A stretch of 47,921 nt of DNA from Kineosporia sp. R_H_3. GTDB lineage: Bacteria > Actinomycetota > Actinomycetes > Actinomycetales > Kineosporiaceae. Where the stretch lies: positions 50,344 through 98,264 of the forward strand of contig NZ_MWLL01000187.1 in NCBI RefSeq assembly GCF_002198675.1, given 5' to 3'. Below are positions 1 through 10,229 of this stretch, in pieces (position 1 is the stretch's first letter; every line of letters begins with the position of its first letter). The translations under genes and the position numbers were made by a program. A model generated the notes under the pieces. It was not told the origin of the DNA. It made no database searches and was given only the letters and a program-made list of their open reading frames with translations.

Positions 1-172
1 AGAACGTACCGGCCGGGTGCCCGACCGCCGCCCCCGCTGCTCATGCTCGCGCCGGGTACCGGAGTCGCCGCTGCCAGAGCCGGTTTCCGGTACCGACCGC
101 GAGCATGAGCGGTGGGGTGGACGGCTCGCGGCCGCGCGGGGGCGGCGGTCGGGCACCCGGCCGGTACGTTCT
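1..172. repeat. Long perfect inverted repeat (37-bp arms) enclosing a 76-bp palindromic repeat
   Basis: Bases 1-37 are the exact reverse complement of bases 136-172: 37 of 37 positions pair. The left arm starts with AGAACGTACCGGCCGG and the right arm ends with CCGGCCGGTACGTTCT. The 98-nt interior contains copy 1 of the 76-bp repeat described separately, so two palindromes are nested. Because the left arm begins at the first base of the window, the true arms may be longer. Nothing here looks coding. The structure could be a very strong 3' hairpin or a small non-autonomous element; which one cannot be told from one copy. Confidence 0.85.
37..112. repeat. 76-bp palindromic repeat, copy 1
   Basis: The two ends are near-complementary: GCTCATGCTCGCG...GGGTACCGGA on the left and TCCGGTACC...CGCGAGCATGAGC on the right, with 22 of 25 positions pairing. 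The same unit, also 76 bp, recurs at 274-349 and 35490-35565. The ends are conserved and the centre varies between copies, as in REP-like or terminator-like elements. It lies beyond the 3' end of glgB. Confidence 0.8.
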
Positions 173-273
173 GAGTCCCGTGGTTCGCCCGCGAGCGTCC
201 AGACCGGGTGCCTGACCGAGCGGGCCCGCGGACCCCGCCCGCCGGGGTGCCCTCGGCACTCAGCCCCGTAGAC

Positions 274-349
274 CCGCTCATGCTCACGGCGGGTACCGGA
301 ATCCCCTCTTTCGGAGCCGCTTTCCGGTACCTACCGCGAGCATGAGCGG
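274..349. repeat. 76-bp palindromic repeat, copy 2
   Basis: This is the second unit of the family, with ends CCGCTCATGCTCACGG and CCGCGAGCATGAGCGG and inner GGTACCGGA / TTCCGGTACC blocks. About 24 of 27 arm positions pair. It starts 57 bp beyond the glgB stop codon, so on the glgB transcript it would form a long hairpin directly after the gene and could serve as its terminator or 3' stabiliser. The rest of the 406-bp gene-free stretch at the window start holds nothing else that I can identify. Confidence 0.8.
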
Positions 350-406
350 TGACCCCGGCCCTCCGTCCCGACCACGGCCGGGCCCGAGCGCAGAGAGCCG
401 GAAACG

Positions 407-2791
407 TCAGGCGTCAGGGACGAGCCACACCGCCCCGAGCGGCGGCACCCGCAGGACGGCGGACGCCGGCCGCCCGTGCCACTCCTCGACCGTCGCCTCG
501 ACCGCCCCGAGGTTGCCGACGCCCGAGCCGCCGTACTGCTCGGCGTCGGTGTTGAGCAGCTCGCGCCACCGCCCGCCCGACGGCAGGCCGACGCGGTAGT
601 TCTCGTCCGGCACCGCGGAGAAGTTCACGATGCAGACGAGCGGGTTGCCGGCGGAGTCCTTGCGCAGGAACGAGAACGTGTTGTGCGGTGCGTCGTTCGC
701 GTCGATCCACTCGAAGCCGGCGCCGTCGTTGTCGACCTCCCAGAGCTGCGGGTGCTCCGTGTAGCGGGAGTTGAGGTCGCGGACGAGCTGCTGGAGCCCG
801 GCGTGCCAGGGGGTCTCCTCGAGCCACCAGTCGAGGCTCCGCGACTCGGCCCACTCGGCCTCCTGGCCGAGCTCGTTGCCCATGAAGATCAGCTGCTTGC
901 CCGGGTGCGCCCACATGAACGCCAGGTAGGCGCGCACGTTCGCGAGCTGCTGCCAGCGGTCGCCGGGCATCTTGCGCAGGAGCGAGCCCTTGCCGTGGAC
1001 GACCTCGTCGTGGCTGATGGGCAGCACGAAGTTCTCGGTGAAGGCGTACACGAGCGAGAACGTCATCTGGTGGTGGTGGTACTGCCGGTGGATCGGCTCC
1101 TTGCTCATGTACTGCAGGGAGTCGTGCATCCAGCCCATGTTCCACTTCATGCCGAACCCGAGGCCGCCGAGGTGGGTGGGCCGCGTGACACCCGGCCACG
1201 CCGTCGACTCCTCGGCGATCGTCACGATCCCGGGGACGCGCTTGTACGCGGTCGCGTTCGTCTCCTGGAGGAAGCTCACCGCCTCGAGGTGCTCGCGGCC
1301 GCCGTAGATGTTCGGCACCCACTCGCCGTCCTTGCGCGAGTAGTCGAGGTAGAGCATCGAGGCGACGGCGTCCACCCGCAGGCCGTCGATGTGGAACTCC
1401 TCGAGCCAGTAGAGCGCGTTCGCCACGAGGAAGTTGCGGACCTCGGTGCGGCCGAAGTTGAAGACGTGGGTGCCCCACTCGGGGTGGTCGCCCTTGCGCG
1501 GGTCGCCGTACTCGTAGAGCGCCTCGCCGTCGAACTTGGCGAGCGCCCACTCGTCCTTGGGGAAGTGCGCGGGCACCCAGTCGACGATGACGCCGATGCC
1601 GGCCTGGTGCAGCCGGTCGACGAGGTACCGGAAGTCGTCGGGGTGGCCGAACCGGGAGGTCGGCGCGTAGTACGACGTGACCTGGTAGCCCCACGAACCG
1701 CCGAACGGGTGCTCGGCGACCGGCATCAGCTCGACGTGCGTGAACCCGAGGTCGCTCAGGTAGCCGGTGAGCTGGTCGGCGAGCTCGCGGTACGACAGGC
1801 CCTGCCGCCACGAGCCGAGGTGCACCTCGTAGACGCTCATCGGGCCGTTGAGCGGGTCGCGCGCCGCCCGCGCGGTCATCCAGGCGTCGTCCTGCCACGT
1901 GTAGTCGGAGACGGTGACGACGCTCGCGGTGGACGGCGGGACCTCGGTGCCGAACGCCATCGGGTCGGCCTTCTGCCGCCAGTAGCCGTCCTTGCCGAGG
2001 ATCTCGAACTTGTACCGGGTGCCCGCGCCGATGTCCGGCACGAAGAGCTCCCAGACGCCGATCGAGCCGAGGCTGCGCATCGCGTGCCCGCGGCCGACCC
2101 AGTGGTTGAAGTCGCCGACGACGCGCACGGCCTGCGCGTTCGGCGCCCAGACGGCGAAGGACGTGCCGGTGACGTCGCCCATCCCGCCCGGGTAGTGCCG
2201 CACGTGCGCCCCGAGCACCTCCCAGAGGTTCTCGTGCCGGCCCTCGCCGATGAGGTACTGGTCCATCTCGCCGAGCGTCGGGAGGTAGCGGTACGGGTCG
2301 TCGACCCGGGTCGTGCCGACGCCGTCGTACTCGACGTCGATCCGGTAGTCGCTGACCTCCGCGGTCGGCAGGACGGCGGTCCACACGCCGTCCCACTCGT
2401 GCTCCATCGGCACGACGGAGGCGTCGGGCAGGACGACGGCCACGGACGCCGCGAACGGGCGCAGCGTCCGGACGGTCACGTGCCCGTCGTGCGGGTGCGC
2501 CCCGAGCACCGAGTGCGGGCTGTGGTGCGAGCCGGTCGCGACGCGGGACATGGCGTCCGGGTCGACCGGGGCGGCGCTCGCGGCGGCGGCGTGGTTCGGC
2601 GTGATCCGCGGGATGCCGCCGGCCGGGGTGTGCGCGGCGCCGTCGTCGGGCGCGGGCGGGGTGGTCTCGACGGGCTCGTCGGCCCCGATCGCCCGGCCGG
2701 GGCCGGAACCGCCCGGCGCGGTGCCGTTCGCCCCGGCCGGTGCGGCGGGGTCGGTCGTGGGGGCTTCTGCAGCGCGGGGCTCGTCGGGCAT
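407..2791 (-). CDS. glgB: 1,4-alpha-glucan branching enzyme
   Basis: GH13 branching enzyme (794 aa) that introduces alpha-1,6 branches into linear alpha-1,4-glucan in the cytoplasm, here the last step of the GlgE pathway. An Ala/Pro/Gly-rich stretch of about 75 residues precedes the CBM48-type N-terminal domains ([16 protein letters not shown] and the [15 protein letters not shown] block). The catalytic barrel follows, with GLRVDAVAS (nucleophile D474), IAEEST (acid E527) and the [16 protein letters not shown] block. The start is the ATG at 2791 rather than an upstream ATG at 2839: an AAGACT box lies exactly 6 nt before it, the spacing seen at several leaderless genes here. It stands apart from the treS/glgE operon, separated by five unrelated plus-strand genes, and is divergent from the oxygenase at 2907. 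Confidence 0.96.
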   Translation of the reverse strand: MPDEPRAAEAPTTDPAAPAGANGTAPGGSGPGRAIGADEPVETTPPAPDDGAAHTPAGGIPRITPNHAAAASAAPVDPDAMSRVATGSHHSPHSVLGAHPHDGHVTVRTLRPFAASVAVVLPDASVVPMEHEWDGVWTAVLPTAEVSDYRIDVEYDGVGTTRVDDPYRYLPTLGEMDQYLIGEGRHENLWEVLGAHVRHYPGGMGDVTGTSFAVWAPNAQAVRVVGDFNHWVGRGHAMRSLGSIGVWELFVPDIGAGTRYKFEILGKDGYWRQKADPMAFGTEVPPSTASVVTVSDYTWQDDAWMTARAARDPLNGPMSVYEVHLGSWRQGLSYRELADQLTGYLSDLGFTHVELMPVAEHPFGGSWGYQVTSYYAPTSRFGHPDDFRYLVDRLHQAGIGVIVDWVPAHFPKDEWALAKFDGEALYEYGDPRKGDHPEWGTHVFNFGRTEVRNFLVANALYWLEEFHIDGLRVDAVASMLYLDYSRKDGEWVPNIYGGREHLEAVSFLQETNATAYKRVPGIVTIAEESTAWPGVTRPTHLGGLGFGMKWNMGWMHDSLQYMSKEPIHRQYHHHQMTFSLVYAFTENFVLPISHDEVVHGKGSLLRKMPGDRWQQLANVRAYLAFMWAHPGKQLIFMGNELGQEAEWAESRSLDWWLEETPWHAGLQQLVRDLNSRYTEHPQLWEVDNDGAGFEWIDANDAPHNTFSFLRKDSAGNPLVCIVNFSAVPDENYRVGLPSGGRWRELLNTDAEQYGGSGVGNLGAVEATVEEWHGRPASAVLRVPPLGAVWLVPDA

Positions 2792-2797
2792 GCCGCC

Positions 2798-2803
2798 AGT
2801 CTT
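2798..2803 (-). promoter_or_regulatory. -10-like box of glgB (leaderless start)
   Basis: AAGACT on the minus strand, followed by 6 nt and the ATG of glgB. With usual -10 to start-site spacing, transcription would begin at or next to the start codon. No clear -35 element is visible. Confidence 0.5.
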
Positions 2804-2894
2804 TCGCCTCCGGGACCGCTGCGCCAATGACCCCGGCACGGCGCCCCGCGCGTCGTCCCGCTCACATCCCCTTCCGCCCGGGGTCGCGGCTTCC

Positions 2895-2900
2895 TACGCT
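2895..2900 (+). promoter_or_regulatory. -10-like box of the oxygenase gene (leaderless start)
   Basis: TACGCT, then 6 nt (CCGGGC), then ATG at 2907. No Shine-Dalgarno sequence precedes the ATG, which supports leaderless transcription. The same hexamer stands before glgP at 12803. Confidence 0.55.
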
Positions 2901-2906
2901 CCGGGC

Positions 2907-3890
2907 ATGCCCGAGAACAGCGCCCCGGCAGGCCCCCCGATCCCCGTCGTCGACCTCGCGCCGTGGCGTGCGGGCACACCGGCCGGGCGGGCCGCGGTCG
3001 CCGGGGCGCTCGACGCGGCCCTGCGCCGCTCCGGGTTCGTCCTCGTCACCGGTCACGGCGTCCCGCCCGAGCTGACGGCCGCGGTCCGGGCCGTCGCCCG
3101 GGAGTTCTTCGCCCTGCCCGCCGACGTCAAGGGCCGCTACGCCGCCGGGGTCGACGGCCGTGGCTGGCTGCCGCCGGGCGTGGAGGCGAACGGCTACAGC
3201 GAGGGGACGCCGACGCCGCCGGACCTCAAGGAGTCGCTGAGCTACGGCGCCGACACCCCGACCGGGGACGCCGCGCTCGACGCCCGCTGGTTCCAGCCCA
3301 ACCCCTGGCCCGCCGAGATGCCGGACGTCGAGCGGCTGTTCGCCGGGTACGGCGCGGTGATGCGCGCGCTCGCCGACGACCTGCTCGCCGTCGCCGCCGT
3401 CGCGCTCGGCCTGCCCGAGGACTTCTTCGTCCCGCACACCCGGCACCCCACGTACACGTTCAACGCCAACCACTACCCGCCGATGACGGTCGTGGGGGAG
3501 CCCGCCGAGGGCCAGTTCCGGATCGGCCCGCACACCGACTTCGGCACCTTCACCCTGCTGGACCGCGAGCCGGGTGCCGGTGGCCTCCAGGTCTTCACGA
3601 CGGACGGCGAGTGGGTCGACGCGCCCTACGTGCCGGGCGCCCTGACCGTCAACGTCGGCGACCTGCTCTCGCGCTGGACCGGCGACCGCTGGCTCTCCGC
3701 CCGGCACCGGGTGCTGCCGCCGCAGCCGCACGCCGCCGAGGAGGACCTCGTCTCGCTCGTCTGGTTCGCCGAGTGCGACCCGGGCGCGGTCGTGGAGTCG
3801 GTGCCGCCGCCGGTCGGCGTGCGGGTGCACGAGCCGGTCGTCGCCGCCGACTACCTCGAGGAGAAGTACCGGGCGATCTCGGTCGGCTGA
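2907..3890 (+). CDS. Isopenicillin-N-synthase-like 2-oxoglutarate/Fe(II) dioxygenase
   Basis: A 327-aa soluble oxygenase of the 2OG-Fe(II)/isopenicillin N synthase superfamily. The N-terminal DIOX_N region reads IPVVDLAPWR...GFVLVTGHGVPPELTAAV...FFALPADVKGRYA. The double-stranded beta-helix core has the metal ligands: His and Asp in GPHTDFGTFTLL and the distal His in LSARHRVLPP. Asn and Tyr of FNANHYPP are also typical. Substrate cannot be predicted; relatives include oxidative-tailoring enzymes and housekeeping oxygenases of unknown role. There is no biosynthetic cluster around it, and the next gene encodes a response regulator 56 bp downstream. The start at 2907 is set by the TACGCT box; the frame is open much further upstream but that part only mirrors glgB. 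Confidence 0.88.
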   Translation: MPENSAPAGPPIPVVDLAPWRAGTPAGRAAVAGALDAALRRSGFVLVTGHGVPPELTAAVRAVAREFFALPADVKGRYAAGVDGRGWLPPGVEANGYSEGTPTPPDLKESLSYGADTPTGDAALDARWFQPNPWPAEMPDVERLFAGYGAVMRALADDLLAVAAVALGLPEDFFVPHTRHPTYTFNANHYPPMTVVGEPAEGQFRIGPHTDFGTFTLLDREPGAGGLQVFTTDGEWVDAPYVPGALTVNVGDLLSRWTGDRWLSARHRVLPPQPHAAEEDLVSLVWFAECDPGAVVESVPPPVGVRVHEPVVAADYLEEKYRAISVG

Positions 3891-3946
3891 CGACGCTGAC
3901 ACGCCGTTCACCTGTGCCGGGCCCCGGGCACGGCACCATGGTCGCC

Positions 3947-4663
3947 GTGGAACCCGGTCAGCCGCCCCCGAGCGTGCTCGTCGTCGAGGACGAGCCGGCG
4001 ATCGCCGACCTGATCCGCACCTACCTCGAGCGCGAGCGGTTCGCCGTCCGCGTGGTGGGGGACGGCGTGACCGCCCTGGACGCCGTCCGGCGCGGGCGGC
4101 CCAGCGTCGTCGTCCTCGACGTCGGCCTGCCCGGCATGGACGGCAGCGAGGTGTGCCGGCGGATGCGGCAGGACGGCGACTGGACGCCGGTCCTGTTCGT
4201 CACCGCCCGCGACGACGAGGTCGACCGGGTGCTCGGTCTCGAGCTCGGCGCGGACGACTACGTCACCAAGCCGTTCAGCCCGCGCGAGCTCGTCGCCCGG
4301 GTCAAGGCGGTGCTGCGCCGGCACGGCCACGCCCCGGACGCCGCGTCCGCCGGCAGCGGGCCGGCGGCCGCCGGTGCGGCGCTGCGCGCAGGCGCGGTCG
4401 TCCTCGACGCCGACACCCGGCGGGCGACCGCGCACGGTGCCGCGGTCGAGCTGACGACGACGGAGTTCGACCTGCTCGCGCACCTCATGCGCCGCCCGGG
4501 CCGGGTCTTCCCGCGCGAGGAGCTGCTCGCCGACGTCTGGGGCTACCCCGCGGGGACGCCGACCCGCACCGTCGACGTCCACGTCGCCCAGCTGCGGGCC
4601 AAGCTCGCCGGTGCCGTCGAGGTCCGCACGGTTCGCGGCGTGGGCTACTCGGTCGAGCCGTAG
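3947..4663 (+). CDS. OmpR/PhoB-type response regulator
   Basis: A 238-aa two-component DNA-binding regulator. The receiver domain (about 1-120) has VLVVEDEP acidic residues, the phospho-acceptor Asp58 in VVVLDVGLPGMDG, the conserved Thr of FVTARDD and Lys108 in YVTKPF. The C-terminal winged helix (about 140-238) has the ELTTTEFDLLAHLMRRPG and TVDVHVAQLRAKL blocks of the OmpR family. The stop codon overlaps the GTG start of the histidine kinase by one base, so they are translationally coupled. The start is uncertain: GTG at 3947 has CACCAT 7 nt upstream, matching the local leaderless pattern, while ATG at 3938 adds three residues and lacks a Shine-Dalgarno sequence. Its likely target, by inference, is the direct repeat at 6056-6074. 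Confidence 0.92.
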   Translation: MEPGQPPPSVLVVEDEPAIADLIRTYLERERFAVRVVGDGVTALDAVRRGRPSVVVLDVGLPGMDGSEVCRRMRQDGDWTPVLFVTARDDEVDRVLGLELGADDYVTKPFSPRELVARVKAVLRRHGHAPDAASAGSGPAAAGAALRAGAVVLDADTRRATAHGAAVELTTTEFDLLAHLMRRPGRVFPREELLADVWGYPAGTPTRTVDVHVAQLRAKLAGAVEVRTVRGVGYSVEP

Positions 4664-6018
4664 TGCGCAGCCTCGCCGCCCGGGTCGTCGCGCTCGTCGC
4701 CGTCGTCGCCCTCGCGACCGCGCTGCTCACCGGCGCGATCCTCGTCCGGGCGATCCGGGCCACGAACGGCGAGCAGGCCGGCGCGCTCCTCGCCTCGCGC
4801 GCCGACACCGTCGCCGAGCGGCTCGTGACCCGGCGCCGTGCGGGCTGCGCCCCGGTGCAGGACGCCGCCGTCGTCCGCATGCTGCGCACGGTCGCCGGTG
4901 CCGTCGTCCGCTGCGCCACCCCCGGCGCCGCGACCGCCGTCCCGGCCCCGTTCACCCCCGACGACGTCACCGGTGCCGCCGCGGACGCGCCCGCGGTCGA
5001 GCGCGCCTCCGGCGGCACGCGCTACCTCGTCGTCGCCCGCCCGGCCGGCACCGGCCGGGTGCTGCTGGTCGCCCAGCCGGAGAGCGACGCCGCCCGCCTG
5101 ACGAGCGGCCAGCGCACCCGGGCGCTGCTCGGCGCCCTCGCCGGGCTCGTCGGCGGCGTGCTCGCCGGGTTCGCCCTGGCGAGCACCGTGACGCGCCCGC
5201 TGCGCCGGCTCGCCGACGCCGCCCGGGCGCTGTCCGCCGGGCGCCGCGACGTCCGGGTGCCCGCCGAGGGGCCCGAGGAGGTCGCCGACGTCGCCCGGGC
5301 GCTCGACGGGCTCGCCACCGCGCTCGCCGGCAGCGAGGAGCGGCAGCGGCAGTTCCTCCTCGCGGTGTCGCACGAGCTGCGGACCCCGCTCACGGCGGTC
5401 ACCGGCTACGCCGAGGCGCTCGCGGACGGCGTCCTGCCGCCCGCCGAGGCGGCCCGGGCCGCGGGCGTCGTCCGGGACGAGGCAGGCCGGCTCCAGGGCC
5501 GGGTCGCCGACCTGCTCGCGCTCGCCCGGCTCGAGGCGGACGACTTCCGGCTCGAGGTCGGGCCGGTCGACGCGCTCGCGGTCGTGCGAGCCGCGGCAGC
5601 GGCCTGGCAGCCCCGTGCCGCGGCCGCCGGGGTCGCGCTGCGGACCGAGGCGGACGCCGGCCCGCACACAGTCCTCGCCGACGGCGAACGGCTCAGGCAG
5701 GCGGTGGACGCCCTGTGCGACAACGCGATCCGGATCCTGCCCGGGGGAGCCCCGCTCGTGCTCGCCGTGCACGGTGCGGGCAGCCAGTACGTCCGGGTGC
5801 AGGTCCGCGACGGCGGTCCGGGGCTGGCACCGGAGGACCTCGCCGTCGCCTTCGAGCGCGGCCGGCTGACCCAGCGCTACCGGGGCAGCCGCCCCGTCGG
5901 GTCCGGGCTCGGGCTCGCCCTCGTCGGTGAGCTGACGCACCGGATGGGCGGGCTCGCGGAGGCGCTGCCCGCGCCCGAGGGCGGCGTCGCGTTCGGGCTG
6001 TACCTGCCGCGCGCGTGA
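4663..6018 (+). CDS. Membrane sensor histidine kinase
   Basis: A 451-aa inner-membrane kinase paired with the preceding regulator. Order: TM1 (about 7-27), an extracytoplasmic sensor of about 125 residues containing two Cys (RRRAGCAPVQ and VVRCATPG), TM2 (about 154-176), HAMP (about 179-225, RPLRRLADAARALSAGRRD), HisKA with the phospho-acceptor His237 in VSHELRTPLTAVTGYAEAL, and HATPase_c with the N-box LCDNAIR, RDGGPGLAPED and GSGLGLALV. All catalytic boxes look intact. The small sensor domain is unlike a PAS or Cache domain that I can recognise. The GTG start is the one that overlaps the regulator's TAG stop. The next genes encode a secreted helical protein and a lipoprotein, which suggests envelope sensing. 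Confidence 0.92.
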   Translation: MRSLAARVVALVAVVALATALLTGAILVRAIRATNGEQAGALLASRADTVAERLVTRRRAGCAPVQDAAVVRMLRTVAGAVVRCATPGAATAVPAPFTPDDVTGAAADAPAVERASGGTRYLVVARPAGTGRVLLVAQPESDAARLTSGQRTRALLGALAGLVGGVLAGFALASTVTRPLRRLADAARALSAGRRDVRVPAEGPEEVADVARALDGLATALAGSEERQRQFLLAVSHELRTPLTAVTGYAEALADGVLPPAEAARAAGVVRDEAGRLQGRVADLLALARLEADDFRLEVGPVDALAVVRAAAAAWQPRAAAAGVALRTEADAGPHTVLADGERLRQAVDALCDNAIRILPGGAPLVLAVHGAGSQYVRVQVRDGGPGLAPEDLAVAFERGRLTQRYRGSRPVGSGLGLALVGELTHRMGGLAEALPAPEGGVAFGLYLPRA

Positions 6019-6055
6019 CCGCCGTCCGCGGCGTCGCGGGCGGGCCGGGCGCGGT

Positions 6056-6074
6056 CCCGAACACTGCCCGAACA
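6056..6074 (+). promoter_or_regulatory. Direct repeat CCCGAACA-N3-CCCGAACA, candidate response-regulator box
   Basis: Two identical 8-bp half-sites begin at 6056 and 6067, an 11-bp period that places them on the same face of the helix. OmpR/PhoB-family regulators commonly bind such head-to-tail repeats, and a regulator of that family is encoded just upstream. The site lies about 80 bp before the ATG at 6157. Assignment to that regulator is inference. Confidence 0.5.
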
Positions 6075-6119
6075 TTTCGCTGACGCCGCCGCCACCCGCG
6101 CGCGGGAGGTTTCTCGTGC

Positions 6120-6138
6120 GGCGCCCGACGGGGGCGCC
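6120..6138 (+). other. Leader hairpin before the secreted-protein gene
   Basis: GGCGCCC, a 5-nt loop and GGGCGCC form a perfect 7-bp stem ending five bases before a strong Shine-Dalgarno sequence, AAGGAGGA at 6143-6150. It could influence translation or mRNA stability of 6157-6657; no function can be assigned. Confidence 0.4.
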
Positions 6139-6156
6139 CACGAAGGAGGAAACACC

Positions 6157-6657
6157 ATGGCACGACGGGTTCTCGGGCTCGCGCTCACCGCTGCAGGGGC
6201 GTCGGCGGTGCTCGGCCTCGGTCTCGGGCTGGCGGCGGGGCCGGCGTCCGCGGCCCCGGCGGGGTCGGCGGTCGGGATCGACGCGGCGCTCATGGCCGAC
6301 GGCACGGGGGAGCCGACCGACGGGGCGGACGACCCGTCGGTCCCCGGCGCCAAGGGCGGCCGGCTCATGCTCCGCCTCCAGCGCGCCTGCGACCGCATCC
6401 CGAACCTGCTCGTCCGCTCCGAGCGTCTCGAGGACCGGCTCGCGGCCGACGCCTCGACGCGTGGCTCGATCGCCCATCTCGAGGCCCGGATCGCCAAGGC
6501 CGAGGCGGCCGGCGACACCGAGCGCGTCACCCTGCTGAAGAACCGGCTCACGGTGCGCGAGGACCTCCAGCAGCTCCTGCCCGCGCGGATCGACCAGCTG
6601 AAGCAGGCCCAGTCGGGCCTGTGCGTCGACGTCGCCGCGGTCACGGGCGCGAAGTGA
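6157..6657 (+). CDS. Secreted helical/coiled-coil protein of unknown function
   Basis: A 166-aa protein with a clear signal peptide (MARRVLGLALTAAG... to the GPASAAPAG cleavage region near residue 33). A mature part of about 130 residues follows and is almost entirely charged helix: RLMLRLQRACDRIPNLLVRS, LEARIAKAEAAGDTERVTLL and REDLQQLLPARIDQLKQ look like a helical hairpin or coiled coil. Two Cys (RACDR and GLCVDV) could pair. The ATG follows a near-perfect Shine-Dalgarno sequence, unusual among its leaderless neighbours, so high expression is likely. It overlaps the following lipoprotein gene by 4 nt. I do not recognise a family; its size, helicity and position after a two-component system recall periplasmic Spy/CpxP-type proteins, but the LTxxQ motif of that family is absent. 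Confidence 0.82.
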   Translation: MARRVLGLALTAAGASAVLGLGLGLAAGPASAAPAGSAVGIDAALMADGTGEPTDGADDPSVPGAKGGRLMLRLQRACDRIPNLLVRSERLEDRLAADASTRGSIAHLEARIAKAEAAGDTERVTLLKNRLTVREDLQQLLPARIDQLKQAQSGLCVDVAAVTGAK

Positions 6658-7025
6658 CCGGGCGTCCCGGCGCCGTCCGCGGGACGGCGCTCCTGCTGGG
6701 TGCGGCGCTGCTCCTCACCGGGCTGACCGGCTGCGGGCTGCGCGAGCGCGGCGGTGCGGCGGCCGACCCGAGCGGCACGGCCGGTGTCGAGCAGCCGGCG
6801 GTGCCGGCGGACGACGGCGCGGCCGGGTCGGACGACGCCGCGCCGGGGGCGGGGTCGTCGGACGGCGGTGCCGCGCCGGCCGCGACGGCGGACCCCGCGG
6901 ACCCGGCGGACCCGGCGGCCGGCGCGGGGGTCTCCGCGTCCGACGTCGCGGCGGTCGAGTCGCTCGTCGGTGCGGCCGCGGACACCGTCGCCGCGGGCGA
7001 GGCCGCCGTCGCGTCCGACGGCTGA
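6654..7025 (+). CDS. Small lipoprotein with low-complexity Ala/Asp/Pro-rich body
   Basis: A 123-aa predicted lipoprotein. The GTG start overlaps the previous stop codon (GTGA), giving VTGRPGAVRGTALLLGAALL with lipobox LTGC at about residue 24, so the mature protein would be lipid-anchored on the outer face of the membrane. The body is nearly all Gly, Ala, Asp, Ser and Pro (for example ATADPADPADPAAGAG), probably disordered, ending in a short helix-like segment SASDVAAVESLVGAAADTVA. No enzymatic motif is visible. It is co-transcribed with the secreted helical protein and ends just before a strong terminator; the two probably act together at the envelope. Confidence 0.7.
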   Translation: MTGRPGAVRGTALLLGAALLLTGLTGCGLRERGGAAADPSGTAGVEQPAVPADDGAAGSDDAAPGAGSSDGGAAPAATADPADPADPAAGAGVSASDVAAVESLVGAAADTVAAGEAAVASDG

Positions 7026-7045
7026 TCCGGGGCACCGGAACGGGA

Positions 7046-7082
7046 CAGGGGCGACGCGCCGGGCCACGGCGCGTCGCCCCTG
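7046..7082. terminator. Bidirectional hairpin terminator
   Basis: A perfect 15-bp stem (CAGGGGCGACGCGCC pairing with GGCGCGTCGCCCCTG) with a 7-nt loop lies between two convergent genes, the lipoprotein (+) and maltokinase (-). There is no U-tract, as is usual at this GC content. Confidence 0.75.
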
Positions 7083-7110
7083 CACCGTGCGGGCCTACCC
7101 GGTAACGATC

Positions 7111-8528
7111 TCAGCCGAGGTGCAGGGGGAGCAACCTGTTCACCGCATGCATCGGGACGGCGACCCAGCCCGGCCGGTTGCGCGTCTCGTAGACGACCTC
7201 GTAGAGCGCCTTGTCGAGCTCGAGGGCCAGGAGCAGGGCGGCGTCCTCGCACGGGTCGTGGCCGGTCACCGCGCCGTACCCGTCGAGGAAGGCGGCCCGG
7301 CAGCCCTGCGCCCAGGCCGAGGCCGCGGCGACCCTGGGGTCGTCCGCGGGGAGCGCGACGGTGGCGTGCCGCGCGGCGTAGTCGAACGACCGGAGCATCC
7401 CGGCGACGTCGCGCAGCGCGAGGTCGGGGGCGAGCCGCTCGGCGAGCGGCCGCAGCGGCTCGCCCTCGAAGTCGAGCAGCACCCAGCCGCGGGCGGGGGA
7501 GTGCAGCACCTGGCCCAGGTGGTAGTCGCCGTGCACCTGCTGGAGGAGAAGGCCGGGACGGGCCTGCCGGACGCCGTCCACCGCGGCCCGGGCCGCGGCC
7601 GCGTACGGCGCGAGGGCCGGTGCCTGGGCGACCGCCCAGTCGACCCTGGCCCGCAGCCCGTCGGCGAGCCCGGCGAGCAGCTCGGGGGTCGCGGGCCGGG
7701 TGGGGAGCACCTCCGCGAGCGTCGTGTGCACCTCGGCGGTCGCGGCGCCGAGCGCGCGCGCCTCCGCCTCGAAGCCGGCGCCCGCGTCGACGGCGCGGCA
7801 GGCGACCCGCCACGCGTCCTCGCTCCCGGCGAGGAACTCCGACGCGAAGGCGAGGTGCCCGTGCACCGGGGCGTTGCTGTCGGGAGTGCCGTCCGTGGCC
7901 CACCAGGTGCCCTCGATCCGGCCGACCGGCCGCGGCACCCGCTCGCAGCCCGCGGCGGCGAGCGCCGACTGGACGACGACGTCGGGGTTCTCGCCCGGCG
8001 CGAGCACGCGGAACAGCTTGACGATCGCCGGGGCCGGTCCGCCGGCGTCGACGACGACCGAGGTGTTCGACTGCTCGCCGGAGAGCACCTTCGCGGGGGC
8101 GTCCGGGTCGAGCGGCGCACCGCCGGGCTGCCGGACGCCGTGCACGACGGTGCCGTCCGCACCGGTCGCCGTCCCGCCGTCCGCGAGCAGCCGCAGCCAG
8201 GCGCGCACGAGCGCGGGATCGCGCAGCCCGTCGTAGACCCACCGGCCCCCGGGGCCGTCGCCGATCCGCCCGACGAGCGCCGCGGCGAGCGCGGGGTCCT
8301 CGACCGCGCGCAGCGACAGCGGCACCTGGTAGAGCGTCGCCGTGCCGTCCGCCGACGCGACCTCGACGAGCTCGACGGTCATGCCCGCACCGAGCACGGC
8401 GCGGCCGACCGGCCGGGGGACGACGGGCGCGCCGTCCCCCTTGGCCGCGAACCAGCGTTGCTGCGGCATCCATGCCGCGAGCACCCCGGCGAGCTCCGCC
8501 GGGTCGGCGTCCTGCCCGTGTCGCGTGC

Positions 8529-8532
<4 letters not shown>
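7111..8532 (-). CDS. mak: Maltokinase (ATP-dependent, makes maltose-1-phosphate)
   Basis: A 473-aa cytoplasmic kinase, also called Pep2, that phosphorylates maltose made by TreS to maltose-1-phosphate, the substrate of GlgE. The N-terminal cap has WMPQQRWFAAKG, typical of the family. The C-terminal lobe is choline-kinase/APH-like, with VHGDYHLGQVL (catalytic loop) and VLLDFEGEP (metal-binding Asp). The length fits stand-alone mycobacterial maltokinases. The GTG start overlaps the treS stop (GTGA), so it is coupled to treS; in other Actinobacteria the two are fused or form a complex. The frame is open further upstream, but that stretch only shadows treS. Confidence 0.93.

Positions 8533-10229
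<1,697 letters not shown>

Noticed and set aside
476-2830. Long open frame antisense to glgB
   Set aside because: At this GC content opposite-strand frames stay open by codon bias. The translation is rich in Arg, Val, Glu and Asp with no domain, while glgB has all family motifs.
3908-3936. GC-rich partial palindrome between the oxygenase and response-regulator genes
   Set aside because: The arms pair only with a bulge, and the two genes run in the same direction, so it is weak evidence for a terminator.
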